24,820 nucleotides of DNA from JAUYIV01 sp040882645 (GTDB lineage: Bacteria; Actinomycetota; Acidimicrobiia; Spongiisociales; UBA11373). Below are positions 7,980-15,417 of this stretch, piece after piece. Positions within the stretch are counted from its first letter, which is position 1, and every line of letters begins with the position of its first letter. The translations under genes and the position numbers were made by a program. The notes beneath the pieces were generated by a model. That model was not told the DNA's origin. It worked only from the letters and a program-made list of their open reading frames with translations, and ran no database searches. The stretch spans positions 1-24,820 of the forward strand of contig JBBEAX010000049.1 of assembly GCA_040882645.1 (NCBI GenBank), written 5' to 3'.

Positions 7980-7985
7980 TAGATT
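7980..7985 (+). promoter_or_regulatory. -10 box of pyk, leaderless-type
   Basis: TAGATT, 6 nt before the pyk ATG at 7992. No Shine-Dalgarno sequence is present. Confidence 0.5.
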
Positions 7986-7991
7986 GGTCCG

Positions 7992-9431
7992 ATGGCCCGC
8001 AAGACCAAGATCATCGCCACGTTGGGGCCGGCCAGTTCGTCGCCCGAGGTGATCTCGCGCATGGTGGCGGCGGGCATGGATGTCGCTCGTCTCAACTTCT
8101 CCCACGGCACCCACGAAACGCACGCGTCGCTGTTCGCGGCGGTGCGGGCGGCCGCCAAGGAGCACGGTCGCACGGTGGCGGTGCTGCAGGACATCCAGGG
8201 TCCCCGGGTGCGGGTGGGCACCTTTCCCGGGGGCTCGATCGAGTTGCGCGCGGGGGACCGGGTTCGGCTCGAAGACGGCGGCGGCGAGTGCACCGAGGGG
8301 ACGATCCTGGTGCAGCATCTCGCAGCCGTTGCCCCCCAGGAGGGCCAGCGGGTGTTGCTCGCCGACGGCATGGTCGTGCTCAACGTGCGCGATGTCGACA
8401 AAACCGGGGTCGTCGCCGAGGTGATCGAAGGCGGCACGCTCTCGGACCACAAAGGGGTGGCGTTCCCCGGGGCGGGGGCGGGCCTGCCGGTGATCACAGA
8501 AAAGGACGAGGTGGACCTGGCGTTCGGCCGTGAACTGGGGGTCGACCTCCTCGCCGCCTCGTTCGTGACGTCGGGTGCCGATATCCGGCAGGTGAAGGCC
8601 CTCGCTGGCGATACGCCGGTCATCGCCAAGATCGAGAGGGCGGCGGCCTATGCCAACCTCGACGAGATCGTGGTCGCGTCCGACGGAGCGATGGTGGCCC
8701 GCGGCGACCTCGGGGTGGAGATCGGCTTCGAACCGTTGCCGCGCATCCAGAAGGAGATCATTGCCCGGACCAATGCCGTGGGGGGTGTTTCGATCACCGC
8801 CACCGAGATGCTCGAGTCGATGACGTCGTCTCCGCGCCCCACCCGCGCCGAGGTCACCGATGTCGCCAACGCGGTACTCGACGGCACCGACGCGGTGATG
8901 CTTTCCGCCGAGACCGCCATCGGCAAGTACCCCGTGCGGACGATCGAGGTGATGTCGGCGATCTGTCGCGAGGCTGAGGCGAGCCCGGGCTATCCGGCAG
9001 CGCCGGCCTTTGAACTCGTCGGTGACAACCCGGTGCCGGCGGCGATCGCCGGGGCGGTCGCCGACACTGCGGCCAGCCTCCACCTCGACACCGTGGTGGC
9101 ATTCACCGAAAGCGGGGACACTGCCCGGCTGGTCGCCCGCTACCGGCCGAACGCTCGGATCGTCGCCTTCACTTCGATTCCCAAAGTGTGCAACCGGCTG
9201 GCGATCGTCTGGGGGGTGACCCCGCTGCTGTTCGGGCGGTTCGACACCACCGACGAGATGATCGCCGAGGCGGAGCGGATCCTTCTCGAGAAGGGCCTCG
9301 CCGTCGCGGGTGACCGCATTGCGATGGCGGCGGGCATTCCTCCCAACCAGCAGGCGTCCACGAACCTGCTCAAGTTGCACGTGATCGGCAGTGAGTCATC
9401 GGGCGTGCCGAGCGGGTCCCGGCCCACCTGA
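7992..9431 (+). CDS. pyk: Pyruvate kinase (predicted K+-independent type)
   Basis: A 479-residue pyruvate kinase of normal length. It converts phosphoenolpyruvate and ADP to pyruvate and ATP in glycolysis. Present are RLNFSHG (33-39), the catalytic-lysine segment IAKIERA, MVARGDLGVEI, ITATEMLESM, and PRPTRAEVTDVANAVLDGTDAVMLSAETA. The C-terminal allosteric-type domain follows. The loop usually read as DTKGPEIRT is DIQGPRVRV here (67-75). Ile-Gln-Arg-Val at the four diagnostic places corresponds to the K+-independent group (Leu/Gln/Lys/aliphatic) rather than the K+-dependent Thr/Lys/Glu/Thr. Arg instead of Lys at the key site is unusual. It is divergent from cofC. Confidence 0.96.
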   Translation: MARKTKIIATLGPASSSPEVISRMVAAGMDVARLNFSHGTHETHASLFAAVRAAAKEHGRTVAVLQDIQGPRVRVGTFPGGSIELRAGDRVRLEDGGGECTEGTILVQHLAAVAPQEGQRVLLADGMVVLNVRDVDKTGVVAEVIEGGTLSDHKGVAFPGAGAGLPVITEKDEVDLAFGRELGVDLLAASFVTSGADIRQVKALAGDTPVIAKIERAAAYANLDEIVVASDGAMVARGDLGVEIGFEPLPRIQKEIIARTNAVGGVSITATEMLESMTSSPRPTRAEVTDVANAVLDGTDAVMLSAETAIGKYPVRTIEVMSAICREAEASPGYPAAPAFELVGDNPVPAAIAGAVADTAASLHLDTVVAFTESGDTARLVARYRPNARIVAFTSIPKVCNRLAIVWGVTPLLFGRFDTTDEMIAEAERILLEKGLAVAGDRIAMAAGIPPNQQASTNLLKLHVIGSESSGVPSGSRPT

Positions 9432-9452
9432 CCGGGGAGCGCCGGGAACGCT

Positions 9453-9458
9453 TACGAT
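9453..9458 (+). promoter_or_regulatory. -10 box of Nfu_N-like gene (leadered)
   Basis: TACGAT, 26 nt before the ATG at 9485. A purine-rich Shine-Dalgarno tract (GAAGGGAAG, 9472-9480) lies 4 nt before the ATG, so this transcript probably carries a short leader. Confidence 0.4.
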
Positions 9459-9484
9459 CGATCAGCAATACGAAGGGAAGTCAA

Positions 9485-9799
9485 ATGGGCCAGACCATCA
9501 AGGTGCTCGGTACGACGGTCCTCGACGGCGTCGCCATCGTCGATACCGACCGGAGCATCACGGGCCAGGATGGGTCCAGTTACGCCTCTGCCGCTGACAC
9601 CTCCGACGACTTCCCCGGACAACTTGCCGCCCGCCTCTTTGAGGGGATCGAGGGCGTGAACCATGTCTTCATTGCCTCGAACCAGGTGGTGGTGGGTCGC
9701 CACGGTGGGTGGGATGACGGCACCCTGTCGGCGGCGAGCGAAGTGGTGACCGAGTTCTTTGTGTTTTACGACGAGGAGACAGCAGACCCCGTCTCCTGA
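9485..9799 (+). CDS. Stand-alone Nfu/NifU N-terminal-like domain protein
   Basis: A 104-residue protein. Residues about 43-92 resemble the Nfu N-terminal scaffold domain (Nfu_N): FPGQLAARLFEGIEGVNHVF, then a strand ending NQVVVGRHGG, a Trp, and an SAASEVVTEFF helix. Full Nfu proteins carry a C-terminal CxxC domain that binds Fe-S clusters. That domain is absent and the protein has no cysteine, so it cannot be a classical Fe-S carrier. The role is unknown; such domains may act in protein binding. It follows pyk by 53 bp with its own -10 box and a good Shine-Dalgarno sequence, and is convergent with the VanW gene. Family assignment is by motif shape, so moderate. Confidence 0.65.
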   Translation: MGQTIKVLGTTVLDGVAIVDTDRSITGQDGSSYASAADTSDDFPGQLAARLFEGIEGVNHVFIASNQVVVGRHGGWDDGTLSAASEVVTEFFVFYDEETADPVS

Positions 9800-9810
9800 A
9801 GCGCCGGTTT

Positions 9811-9829
9811 CCGATCCGTCACGGATCGG
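9811..9829. terminator. Bidirectional hairpin between convergent genes
   Basis: CCGATCCG-TCA-CGGATCGG: a perfect 8-bp stem whose loop is the stop codon of the VanW gene (9819-9821). It is 11 bp past the Nfu_N-like stop. There is no T-run on either side, so it would be a U-less terminator. Confidence 0.5.
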
Positions 9830-11867
9830 GGGGTGCCTCGTAGGCGCGGAGCGTGACCACCACCTCGCTGCCCGGGTCGAGCCAGGTCCCCGCCGGCACG
9901 CTTTGGCTCTGCACCGTGTTGTCGCGGTCGGGGTCGTCGGTCGGCACCGTGTTGTTCGCCACCCGCATCACGAGGCCCACGTCCTGCAACGCGTTGTCGG
10001 CCTGGTCGCGGGTGAGATTTCGTAGGTCAGGCACCTGCTCGGGGCACTCGACCGATGCGTCGTACTGGATGTGATCGGGCGGCAACTCGCACGGGTGGAC
10101 GGCGATGATGATCGGGAAGGGGCGGTAGGTCCAGGTCCACCGTTGCACCTTGGGTTCGCGGCCGTCGGGGTAGGTGATGGTGCGGGTCACGGTCGCGGTG
10201 AATCCGGGGCTGCCGTCGTCGCGTTCTTCCTGCGTGCCCGGAGGCACCGAAGCATCGGGCTCGTAGTACTCCACGGGATCGGTGAAATTGGATCGCTCGG
10301 ACACTTCCTCGGTGACCGTGATGCCCCCGTTGTCGCCGAAGAACTTCACGGTGACGCTCGAGCCGGTGTGTTCGGTCTTGATGTAGACCGCGGCTTCGGT
10401 GTTGTTGCGGAACTTCACGTCGGGGGTGGGGTAGCCGAGCGTCGCCTCCCGCACCATCGGGTACCGGGTGATATAGAGGGTGTGAGGCGTGTGCTCGACG
10501 TCCTCGAGACCCGACCAGAACACCGCGTTGTAGATCGTGGTGGCGAACTGGCTGACGCCTCCGCCGACGTTGGCGGGGTGGTCGCAGCAGTACACGATGG
10601 GGCCGATGATCGCCCCGGCCACCCGGTATCCGTCGTCGAGGGTGCGCTGGCCAACGTGCTCGTTGAGCGAGAACACTTCTCCCGGCATCACGATCGCACC
10701 GTTCACTTCGTCGGCAATCCGATGGATGTTGATGATGCGGTTCTGGTTCTTGAAGTCGCCGCCAGCGGTGAAGAAGGTGGTGGCAGTGTAGAGCAGGTTG
10801 CGGATGCCGAGGGCTTCGGCATCCGCGGTCGTGAAGGACGGGGGAGTGCCTTCCCTGACCGGCAGGGGAGCCGTCCTGGTCACCGACGTGGCGGCGCGCA
10901 TGATCGCCTCGGGGAGGGCGGGGTCGTCGACTTCCACCGCATTGCTGCCCGGGAGAATGATCGGTATGTCGTCGGGGCGAATCACCACCTGGGCGTCGAC
11001 CGGATCGGTCTCGACCTGGCTTCGGATGGGATTGAGGTACTGCACCAGCGGCCCGATCTGGAAGAAGAGCTCGATCTCCGGGTCGTCTGCCGTGCCAACC
11101 TGGCGCGTCGCGATGGACGACGCGAGGACCTCGCGGGGGAAGGTCAGCGAGGTTTCCGGCAGGATCTTGGCGAGGGTGACGGGCTGCGAGATCATGAGTT
11201 CGGCTCGTGACACGAGCAGGTCGATCTCGTCGTTGGTGAGCACCGGGACGCGAAACTCGGTTTGCGCCACCACCGGGTTGCGGCCGCCGAAGATCTCCGC
11301 CTCGATGAGGTCGGCGGTCGCTTCGAAGTTCATCCCGGTGCCCGACTTCGGGTACACGGCGCTCACCTGGCCTGCCTCGAGCACGATCCCACCCTCGGTG
11401 GACGGGTCGGCGATCGCCTGCGCTTCCCAGGAGCGAAGGACGGCCATCAGGGCATCGCGGTTGTAGGTGGCAGGCACGTCGACGGGGTTGGCGGAGGAGC
11501 CGACGAAGTTGCCGAGCCACCATTGCATCTGGCTGAAGAGGCCACCGCCCCTTCCCACCCTCATCGCCTCCTCGATCACGGCCCCCTCATCGATGTCGTA
11601 GCCGACGTCTGCGGGAAGCAGGGTGAAAGTGGTGTTCTGCACCCGCACCACGATCGGCTCGGCACCAAGCGCGGCCTCGACACCGAGGATCGCCTGGCGG
11701 GCTTCCGGCTCGGTGAGCCCGCCGACGGCGACGTCGCCGATGGTCACCTGGCCGAGAATCTCGCCCCCATCGCTGACCCGGTCCATAGCAAAGACCACAC
11801 CGAGCCACATCCAGAGGATGACGGGCACGGCGGCAATGATCAGCGGTATGCGTAGGGGTCGTCGCAT
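9819..11867 (-). CDS. VanW-family cell-envelope protein with PASTA domain
   Basis: A 682-residue membrane-anchored protein. The N-terminal signal anchor (about 7-28) is followed by two YoaR-like putative peptidoglycan-binding modules (about 40-150 and 200-340). The VanW domain (about 400-530) shows MPGEVFSLNEHVGQRT, GYRVAGAI, NVGGGVSQFATTIYNAVFW and RYPMVREATLGYPTPDV. One PASTA domain ends the protein (about 605-675, VPDLRNLTRDQADNAL...). PASTA domains bind muropeptides or beta-lactams; VanW has no settled biochemical activity. The ATG at 11865-11867 begins a typical signal anchor, and the upstream extension to 12251 lies over the divergent nuclease gene. A TACAAT box sits 25 nt upstream. It probably acts at the cell wall. 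Confidence 0.9.
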   Translation of the reverse strand: MRRPLRIPLIIAAVPVILWMWLGVVFAMDRVSDGGEILGQVTIGDVAVGGLTEPEARQAILGVEAALGAEPIVVRVQNTTFTLLPADVGYDIDEGAVIEEAMRVGRGGGLFSQMQWWLGNFVGSSANPVDVPATYNRDALMAVLRSWEAQAIADPSTEGGIVLEAGQVSAVYPKSGTGMNFEATADLIEAEIFGGRNPVVAQTEFRVPVLTNDEIDLLVSRAELMISQPVTLAKILPETSLTFPREVLASSIATRQVGTADDPEIELFFQIGPLVQYLNPIRSQVETDPVDAQVVIRPDDIPIILPGSNAVEVDDPALPEAIMRAATSVTRTAPLPVREGTPPSFTTADAEALGIRNLLYTATTFFTAGGDFKNQNRIINIHRIADEVNGAIVMPGEVFSLNEHVGQRTLDDGYRVAGAIIGPIVYCCDHPANVGGGVSQFATTIYNAVFWSGLEDVEHTPHTLYITRYPMVREATLGYPTPDVKFRNNTEAAVYIKTEHTGSSVTVKFFGDNGGITVTEEVSERSNFTDPVEYYEPDASVPPGTQEERDDGSPGFTATVTRTITYPDGREPKVQRWTWTYRPFPIIIAVHPCELPPDHIQYDASVECPEQVPDLRNLTRDQADNALQDVGLVMRVANNTVPTDDPDRDNTVQSQSVPAGTWLDPGSEVVVTLRAYEAPPDP

Positions 11868-11892
11868 GGTTCCGAGCCGCGGGGGAATGGCG

Positions 11893-11898
11893 ATTGTA
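11893..11898 (-). promoter_or_regulatory. -10 box of VanW gene (leadered)
   Basis: TACAAT on the minus strand, 25 nt before the ATG at 11867. No clear -35 or strong Shine-Dalgarno sequence is seen. Confidence 0.4.
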
Positions 11899-11971
11899 CC
11901 CGGGGTCGAAAACAGTCGACCCGAATCCGTTGCGTGACCGGCCCCACCCGAGAGAATCAGTTCGAGGTGGA

Positions 11972-11977
11972 TACCAT
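11972..11977 (+). promoter_or_regulatory. -10 box of nuclease gene, leaderless-type
   Basis: TACCAT, 8 nt before the GTG at 11986. It supports that GTG as start. Confidence 0.4.
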
Positions 11978-11985
11978 CCGCAGCA

Positions 11986-12771
11986 GTGGCTCTCGACCCT
12001 CCCATTCGTTTCCCGGAGGTGCCTCCCGGCGAGGACCTCGTCATCTCGGCGACGGCATACGTGAGCTTCGAACGCTGTCCCGAGCAGGCCGCCGGGAGGA
12101 TGCGAGGGGTGTACGGACCGGAGTCGCGGGTGTCCTTCGTCGGCGGGCTGGCCCACCGCATTTTCGCCCGGCATCTGAGCGGCGGCCCGATCGCGGCGGA
12201 TGCATTCGAGACTGCCTGCCGTGAGGAGATCGGCGGCGGGATGAACCCCAAGCTGAGTGCGCTCGGGTTGAAGCCGAGTGCCCTCGCCGGGGTGATCGAA
12301 GAGGTCGGTCAGCTCTACGACCGCTTCAAGGCGATGGGTACCGAGGGCTTCGAAGGGGCGGAAGTGGACCTCGAAGCCACGCCCGCCGCGGGGGTCCTCC
12401 TGCGGGGGAGGATCGATGCGGTGTTCGATGAAGGTGTCGCCGGTGTTCGTCTGGTGGACTGGAAGACCGGCGGACTCGGTGACCCTGGCGTTCAGCTGGC
12501 GTTCTACGCCCTCCTGTGGGCGCTGGACCGGGGAGAGATCCCGGGCAAGGTCGAGGCGATCTCGGTCGGGAGCGGCGAGCGGGTCGACGAGGTGCCCACC
12601 CGGGCTGGGGTCGAAGAGACGGCAGCAAAGGCGGCGAACATGGTCGCGGTCCTACGGGAGGCGTTCACCGACGGGCGGAGCCTCGATCGCGTGGCAGGCC
12701 CGTGGTGCCGCTGGTGTCCCCTGCTCGACGAATGCGCCGAGGGCCAGGCGACCACGAAGCTGCTCGACTGA
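11986..12771 (+). CDS. RecB/Cas4-like PD-(D/E)XK nuclease with Fe-S cysteines
   Basis: A 261-residue stand-alone nuclease of the PD-(D/E)XK superfamily. Motifs run GGLAHRIF (about 53-60), GRIDAVFD, VRLVDWKTG (D-x-K) and QLAFYALLW (the Q-x3-Y motif of RecB, AddB and Cas4). Cys31 in FERCP and Cys241, Cys244 and Cys250 in WCRWCPLLDEC reproduce the one-plus-three cysteine layout that holds a 4Fe-4S cluster in Cas4, AddB and Dna2. No CRISPR array or cas gene is in the window, so a DNA repair role is more likely than CRISPR adaptation. The start is GTG. It is divergent from the VanW gene and convergent with the HD-GYP gene, only 3 bp apart. Confidence 0.88.
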   Translation: MALDPPIRFPEVPPGEDLVISATAYVSFERCPEQAAGRMRGVYGPESRVSFVGGLAHRIFARHLSGGPIAADAFETACREEIGGGMNPKLSALGLKPSALAGVIEEVGQLYDRFKAMGTEGFEGAEVDLEATPAAGVLLRGRIDAVFDEGVAGVRLVDWKTGGLGDPGVQLAFYALLWALDRGEIPGKVEAISVGSGERVDEVPTRAGVEETAAKAANMVAVLREAFTDGRSLDRVAGPWCRWCPLLDECAEGQATTKLLD

Positions 12772-12837
12772 GAATCAAGAATCAAGAATCGTGCTGAGTT
12801 CCGGCTCGTGACTCTTGCTACTTGATTCTTGAATCTT
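12772..12837. repeat. Heptamer repeat (GAATCAA) with 12-bp inverted repeat
   Basis: Units GAATCAA at 12772-12778 and 12779-12785 plus GAATC begin at the base after the nuclease stop codon. An inverted degenerate copy lies at 12821-12837. TCAAGAATCAAG (12775-12786) pairs perfectly with CTTGATTCTTGA (12821-12832), forming a 12-bp stem with a 34-nt loop between convergent genes. It may serve as a bidirectional terminator. It encodes the last residues of the HD-GYP protein. Confidence 0.85.
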
Positions 12838-13476
12838 GTCGAAGGGGTCGGCAGGCAGGGGGGCAGTCGCTCCGGGAAGGGTGATCGTCGCCCCATCGAG
12901 CCTCGCTTCCAGCAGCTGCGACAAGCCGCGGGCGGCGTCGGGATCGAACTGGCTTCCGGCGCAGCGAGTGATCTCTTCTACCGCCAACGACGCGGGCAGC
13001 GCTGGCGCGTAGGGGCGATCGGAGGTGATCGCGTCGTAGGCATCGGCTACCTGCACGATGCGCACCGGCATCGGTATCGAGGTCAGGTCGACCCGATGCG
13101 GGTAACCCTCGCCGTCAAACCGCTCGTGGTGATACAGCACCGCCGCCGCCACATCCCGATGGGTGAGGTCGACGACTAGGCGGTGGCCTTCCTGCGGGTG
13201 ATTGCGCACCACCTTCCATTCCGTGGTGTCGAGACCGGCCGGCTTCCACAGAATGGCCTCGGGGATACCGAGTTTGCCGACGTCGTGGAGGAGGCCGCCG
13301 AGATAGGCACGGTCCACCTCGTCGGCGGTACCGCCCAATTCGGCGGCGATGGCCGCCGCCATGTGGCCTGCGCGCAGTCCGTGGTCGGCGAGGGCGCGAT
13401 CGCGCAACCGCATCACCTCCAACAGCTTCTGGGTCGCTGCCGATTCGGCGGTGTTGATGGTCGTCCCGGGAATCAC
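12775..13476 (-). CDS. HD-GYP domain phosphodiesterase
   Basis: A 233-residue protein that is mostly a single HD-GYP domain. It shows the HD pair in LLHDVGKLGIP (His64-Asp65), NHPQEGH (His93, His98), and HHERFDGEGYP (116-126), which is the HD-GYP signature, followed by VRIVQVADAYDAITSDRPY. HD-GYP proteins hydrolyse cyclic di-GMP or related dinucleotides. No sensor or receiver domain is attached, so its input is unclear. The start is GTG at 13474-13476, with an AGGAG tract about 10 nt upstream. The C-terminal tail (about 215-233, Ser/Glu/Lys-rich) is encoded by the heptamer array and is probably not part of the fold. It lies downstream of rmuC on the same strand with a 133-bp gap. Confidence 0.9.
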   Translation of the reverse strand: MIPGTTINTAESAATQKLLEVMRLRDRALADHGLRAGHMAAAIAAELGGTADEVDRAYLGGLLHDVGKLGIPEAILWKPAGLDTTEWKVVRNHPQEGHRLVVDLTHRDVAAAVLYHHERFDGEGYPHRVDLTSIPMPVRIVQVADAYDAITSDRPYAPALPASLAVEEITRCAGSQFDPDAARGLSQLLEARLDGATITLPGATAPLPADPFDKIQESSSKSHEPELSTILDS

Positions 13477-13603
13477 AAACGGCGATCTCCTGAGGGCCTG
13501 GGACCCTGCAAAGTGGGCGATGGATTGCGACAGATGGCGCCCCGTTGGTCGGCGGCGTCAGGTTACGACCACGAGTGCCCGGAACCGTGGCTTTCCCGAA
13601 CCG

Positions 13604-13623
13604 GCCGGGTCATGCGACCCGGC
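13604..13623 (-). terminator. Hairpin at the rmuC stop codon
   Basis: GCCGGGT (13604-13610) and ACCCGGC (13617-13623) form a 7-bp stem with a 6-nt loop spanning the rmuC stop. No U-tract follows, so termination is uncertain. Confidence 0.35.
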
Positions 13624-14590
13624 TCGCGTCGAACACCGGGATCCGCTCGGGGTGGGGGAGTGCGACGATCGGCTCGGGCGACTTCACCGCCTGGCGTCCG
13701 AGGTGGTCGGCCATGCGGTTGATTGCCGGAAGAACCCGTGTTGCTGCATTCCCGACCGCCTGGTTGTACGCCTCCACCGCCCCACCGAGGGCTCGCCCCA
13801 GCTTGGCGAGGTGCTCGGCATGCTTGTCGAGGCGTCCGAGCAATTCCCGGGTGTCTTCGAGGACCTCTCGCGTCGCCGCCTCCTGATTCACCGTGAGCGC
13901 GTGGTGCTTGAGGAGTTCGAGAACCAGCCCAAGGGTTCTGGGTGATGCCGGGTGAACGCCCAGGGCGAGTGCCTCTGAGCCGAGGTCGGGTACGGCGTCG
14001 ATTGCGGCCTCCCACGCGCCTTCGACCGGCAGGTACATGACGACCGGAGCGAAGGTGGTGCGGAGGCATGACGGATAGTCGCGGCCCGACAGTTCCCTCA
14101 CATGGCGGCGAACGGCGGCGGCATGGGCCTTCAGATGGCCGCCGCGAGTGTCATCGTCGTCGCAATCGGCGGCGCGTCGCAGGTCGTCGAGCGGGGCCTT
14201 GGCGTCGATGACGATGGACCCGCCGTCACCGAGATGGATGAGCGCATCGGGTCGGCCCCCGGGGAGCACCACCTGCGTGTCGAAGTCGAGGCCGTGCGCC
14301 AGGCCCGCCTTCTCGAGCAGTCGGCGGAGGGTGACCTCGCCCCAGGTGCCGCGCCTGCCCGAGTCGTGAGTGAGCAGGTCGATGGCCGACCGGACCGTGG
14401 ACGAGTCGCGGGCGCTGTTATCGAACCCCATCTCCACCCGGCCGATCAGGCGACCGATGTCCGAATGGAGCGCCCGGATCTCCTCAGGGCTCACGGTCTC
14501 GGGCATCGGGGCGCGTCGCACCACGATGGCGAGGGCCAGCAAGATTCCGACGACCGCCAAAGCGGCCACAACAGTCAGCGCCACGGTCAC
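13610..14590 (-). CDS. rmuC: DNA recombination protein RmuC family
   Basis: A 326-residue membrane-anchored RmuC-family protein. An N-terminal transmembrane helix (about residues 2-24) is followed by a short helical region and the nuclease-like core. The core shows RRGTWGEVTLRRLLEKAGL, PDALIHLGDGG, IVIDAKAPLDDL and PVVMYLPVEGAWE, all family hallmarks. RmuC limits recombination between inverted repeats in E. coli and has an endonuclease-like fold. The start is the GTG at 14588-14590, with a perfect AGGAGG (14602-14597) six nt before it and a TACCTT box further up. Longer starts to 14815 would translate heptamer arrays and were rejected. An RmuC next to so many short repeats is suggestive but unproven. 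Confidence 0.92.
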   Translation of the reverse strand: MTVALTVVAALAVVGILLALAIVVRRAPMPETVSPEEIRALHSDIGRLIGRVEMGFDNSARDSSTVRSAIDLLTHDSGRRGTWGEVTLRRLLEKAGLAHGLDFDTQVVLPGGRPDALIHLGDGGSIVIDAKAPLDDLRRAADCDDDDTRGGHLKAHAAAVRRHVRELSGRDYPSCLRTTFAPVVMYLPVEGAWEAAIDAVPDLGSEALALGVHPASPRTLGLVLELLKHHALTVNQEAATREVLEDTRELLGRLDKHAEHLAKLGRALGGAVEAYNQAVGNAATRVLPAINRMADHLGRQAVKSPEPIVALPHPERIPVFDASRVA

Positions 14591-14596
14591 TCGATT

Positions 14597-14625
14597 CCTC
14601 CTGTTTGGGGCATGAGGAGAAGGTA
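14597..14625 (-). promoter_or_regulatory. rmuC promoter box and Shine-Dalgarno
   Basis: On the minus strand TACCTT (14625-14620) and then AGGAGG (14602-14597) precede the GTG at 14590. It is the strongest ribosome binding site in the window and fixes the start. Confidence 0.6.
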
Positions 14626-14645
14626 CGGCGGGGGTGTGACAGAAA

Positions 14646-14714
14646 CGCGATACGCAATACGCGATACGCAATACGAAGGAGAAGAGGAAAGGCGAAAGGC
14701 GAAAGGCGATGGGC
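14646..14714. repeat. Two adjacent heptamer arrays (CGCRATA and GAAAGGC)
   Basis: CGCGATA, CGCAATA, CGCGATA and CGCAATA fill 14646-14673. After 13 bp, three GAAAGGC units plus GATGGGC fill 14687-14714. The block lies in the 266-bp gap between divergent rmuC and the lapA-like gene. The first array recurs in the same orientation after that gene. Confidence 0.95.
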
Positions 14715-14856
14715 GAGACCCGCCATCGCGCATCTCGCCGATTGGCGGGTCGCGGGCAGCGATTCGCGTTGACGAGGTGCCCAGGGGTTTTGGATGCGGC
14801 GGCATGGGGGAACAACCTCTGGACGCGACCGGAATCTACGAGAGGGCTGTGTGACC

Positions 14857-15267
14857 ATGGCGAACGATCGAGACGGCAACAACATCACGTACCGGGGTAC
14901 CGGCTTCTACGCCAGCTTGGTCGTCGCGCTCATCCTCGCCGCGGCCCTGCTCATCTTCGCCGTTCAGAACACGGGGACCGTGACGGTTGAGTGGCTTTCG
15001 TTCGAACTCACCGGCCCGCTGTTCGCGTGGGTGATCGGCGCTGCACTCCTCGCGATCGTCCTCGACGAGCTCGTTGGGCTCGTGTGGCGGGCGCGAGAGC
15101 GGAACCGCCTCACCCGCCTCGAACGCCACCGGCGCATCTCTGCGGACGCCGAAGATGTTGAAGGCGGTCTGGAGAAGACGACACAGGCGGAGATCGAGGC
15201 CGAGACCCCTTCTTCGACGAGCGATCTTGCCCAGGAGACTCATAGGTACGACGAGTCCCGTAGGTGA
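14857..15267 (+). CDS. LapA/DUF1049-domain membrane protein
   Basis: A 136-residue protein with two transmembrane helices (about 16-38 and 51-73). The linking segment FAVQNTGTVTVEWLSFEL is the hallmark of the LapA (DUF1049) domain; the Phe-x-x-Gln-Asn turn is strongly conserved. The second helix is followed by a basic stretch (WRARERNRLTRLERHRR) and an acidic, Thr/Ser-rich cytoplasmic tail. In E. coli LapA works in lipopolysaccharide assembly; in actinobacteria the role is unknown. The ATG at 14857 has AGAGGG ten nt upstream. A GTG at 14851 would add two residues. It is bracketed by same-orientation heptamer arrays, which makes it a potential deletion cassette. Confidence 0.85.
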   Translation: MANDRDGNNITYRGTGFYASLVVALILAAALLIFAVQNTGTVTVEWLSFELTGPLFAWVIGAALLAIVLDELVGLVWRARERNRLTRLERHRRISADAEDVEGGLEKTTQAEIEAETPSSTSDLAQETHRYDESRR

Positions 15268-15273
15268 TAGAAG

Positions 15274-15333
15274 CGCGATACGCGATTCGCAATACGCAAT
15301 ACGACGGATAAGCGCAATACGCAATTCGCGATG
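15274..15333. repeat. Heptamer array (CGCRATW), second copy
   Basis: Four units at 15274-15301 and three more at 15313-15333 (CGCGATA, CGCGATT, CGCAATA, CGCAATT and variants), broken by an 11-bp spacer. It starts 6 bp after the lapA-like stop. A reverse-oriented relative of GAAAGGC (TTTCGCCCTTCGCCC) follows at about 15340-15354. The rest of the gap to 15430 holds only the weak promoter of the next gene. Confidence 0.9.
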
Positions 15334-15417
15334 GCGAGGTTTCGCCCTTCGCCCATCGCTCTTGGCTCCATCGCGCTTCGTCCGCATGGCCATTCAGCCA
15401 TCGCCCCCTTTCCATGC

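Noticed and set aside
7644..9380. A 578-codon open frame on the minus strand
   Set aside because: It is antisense to pyruvate kinase, has a His/Gly/Arg-rich composition typical of reverse-frame shadows in GC-rich DNA, and has no family motif.
10027..11523. A 498-codon minus-strand frame
   Set aside because: Arg/His/Pro-rich shadow in another frame of the VanW gene.
14591..14815. Longer N-terminus for RmuC
   Set aside because: It would translate the heptamer arrays (repeated Phe/Arg/Leu/Ser runs); the GTG at 14590 has a perfect AGGAGG and begins directly in the membrane helix.
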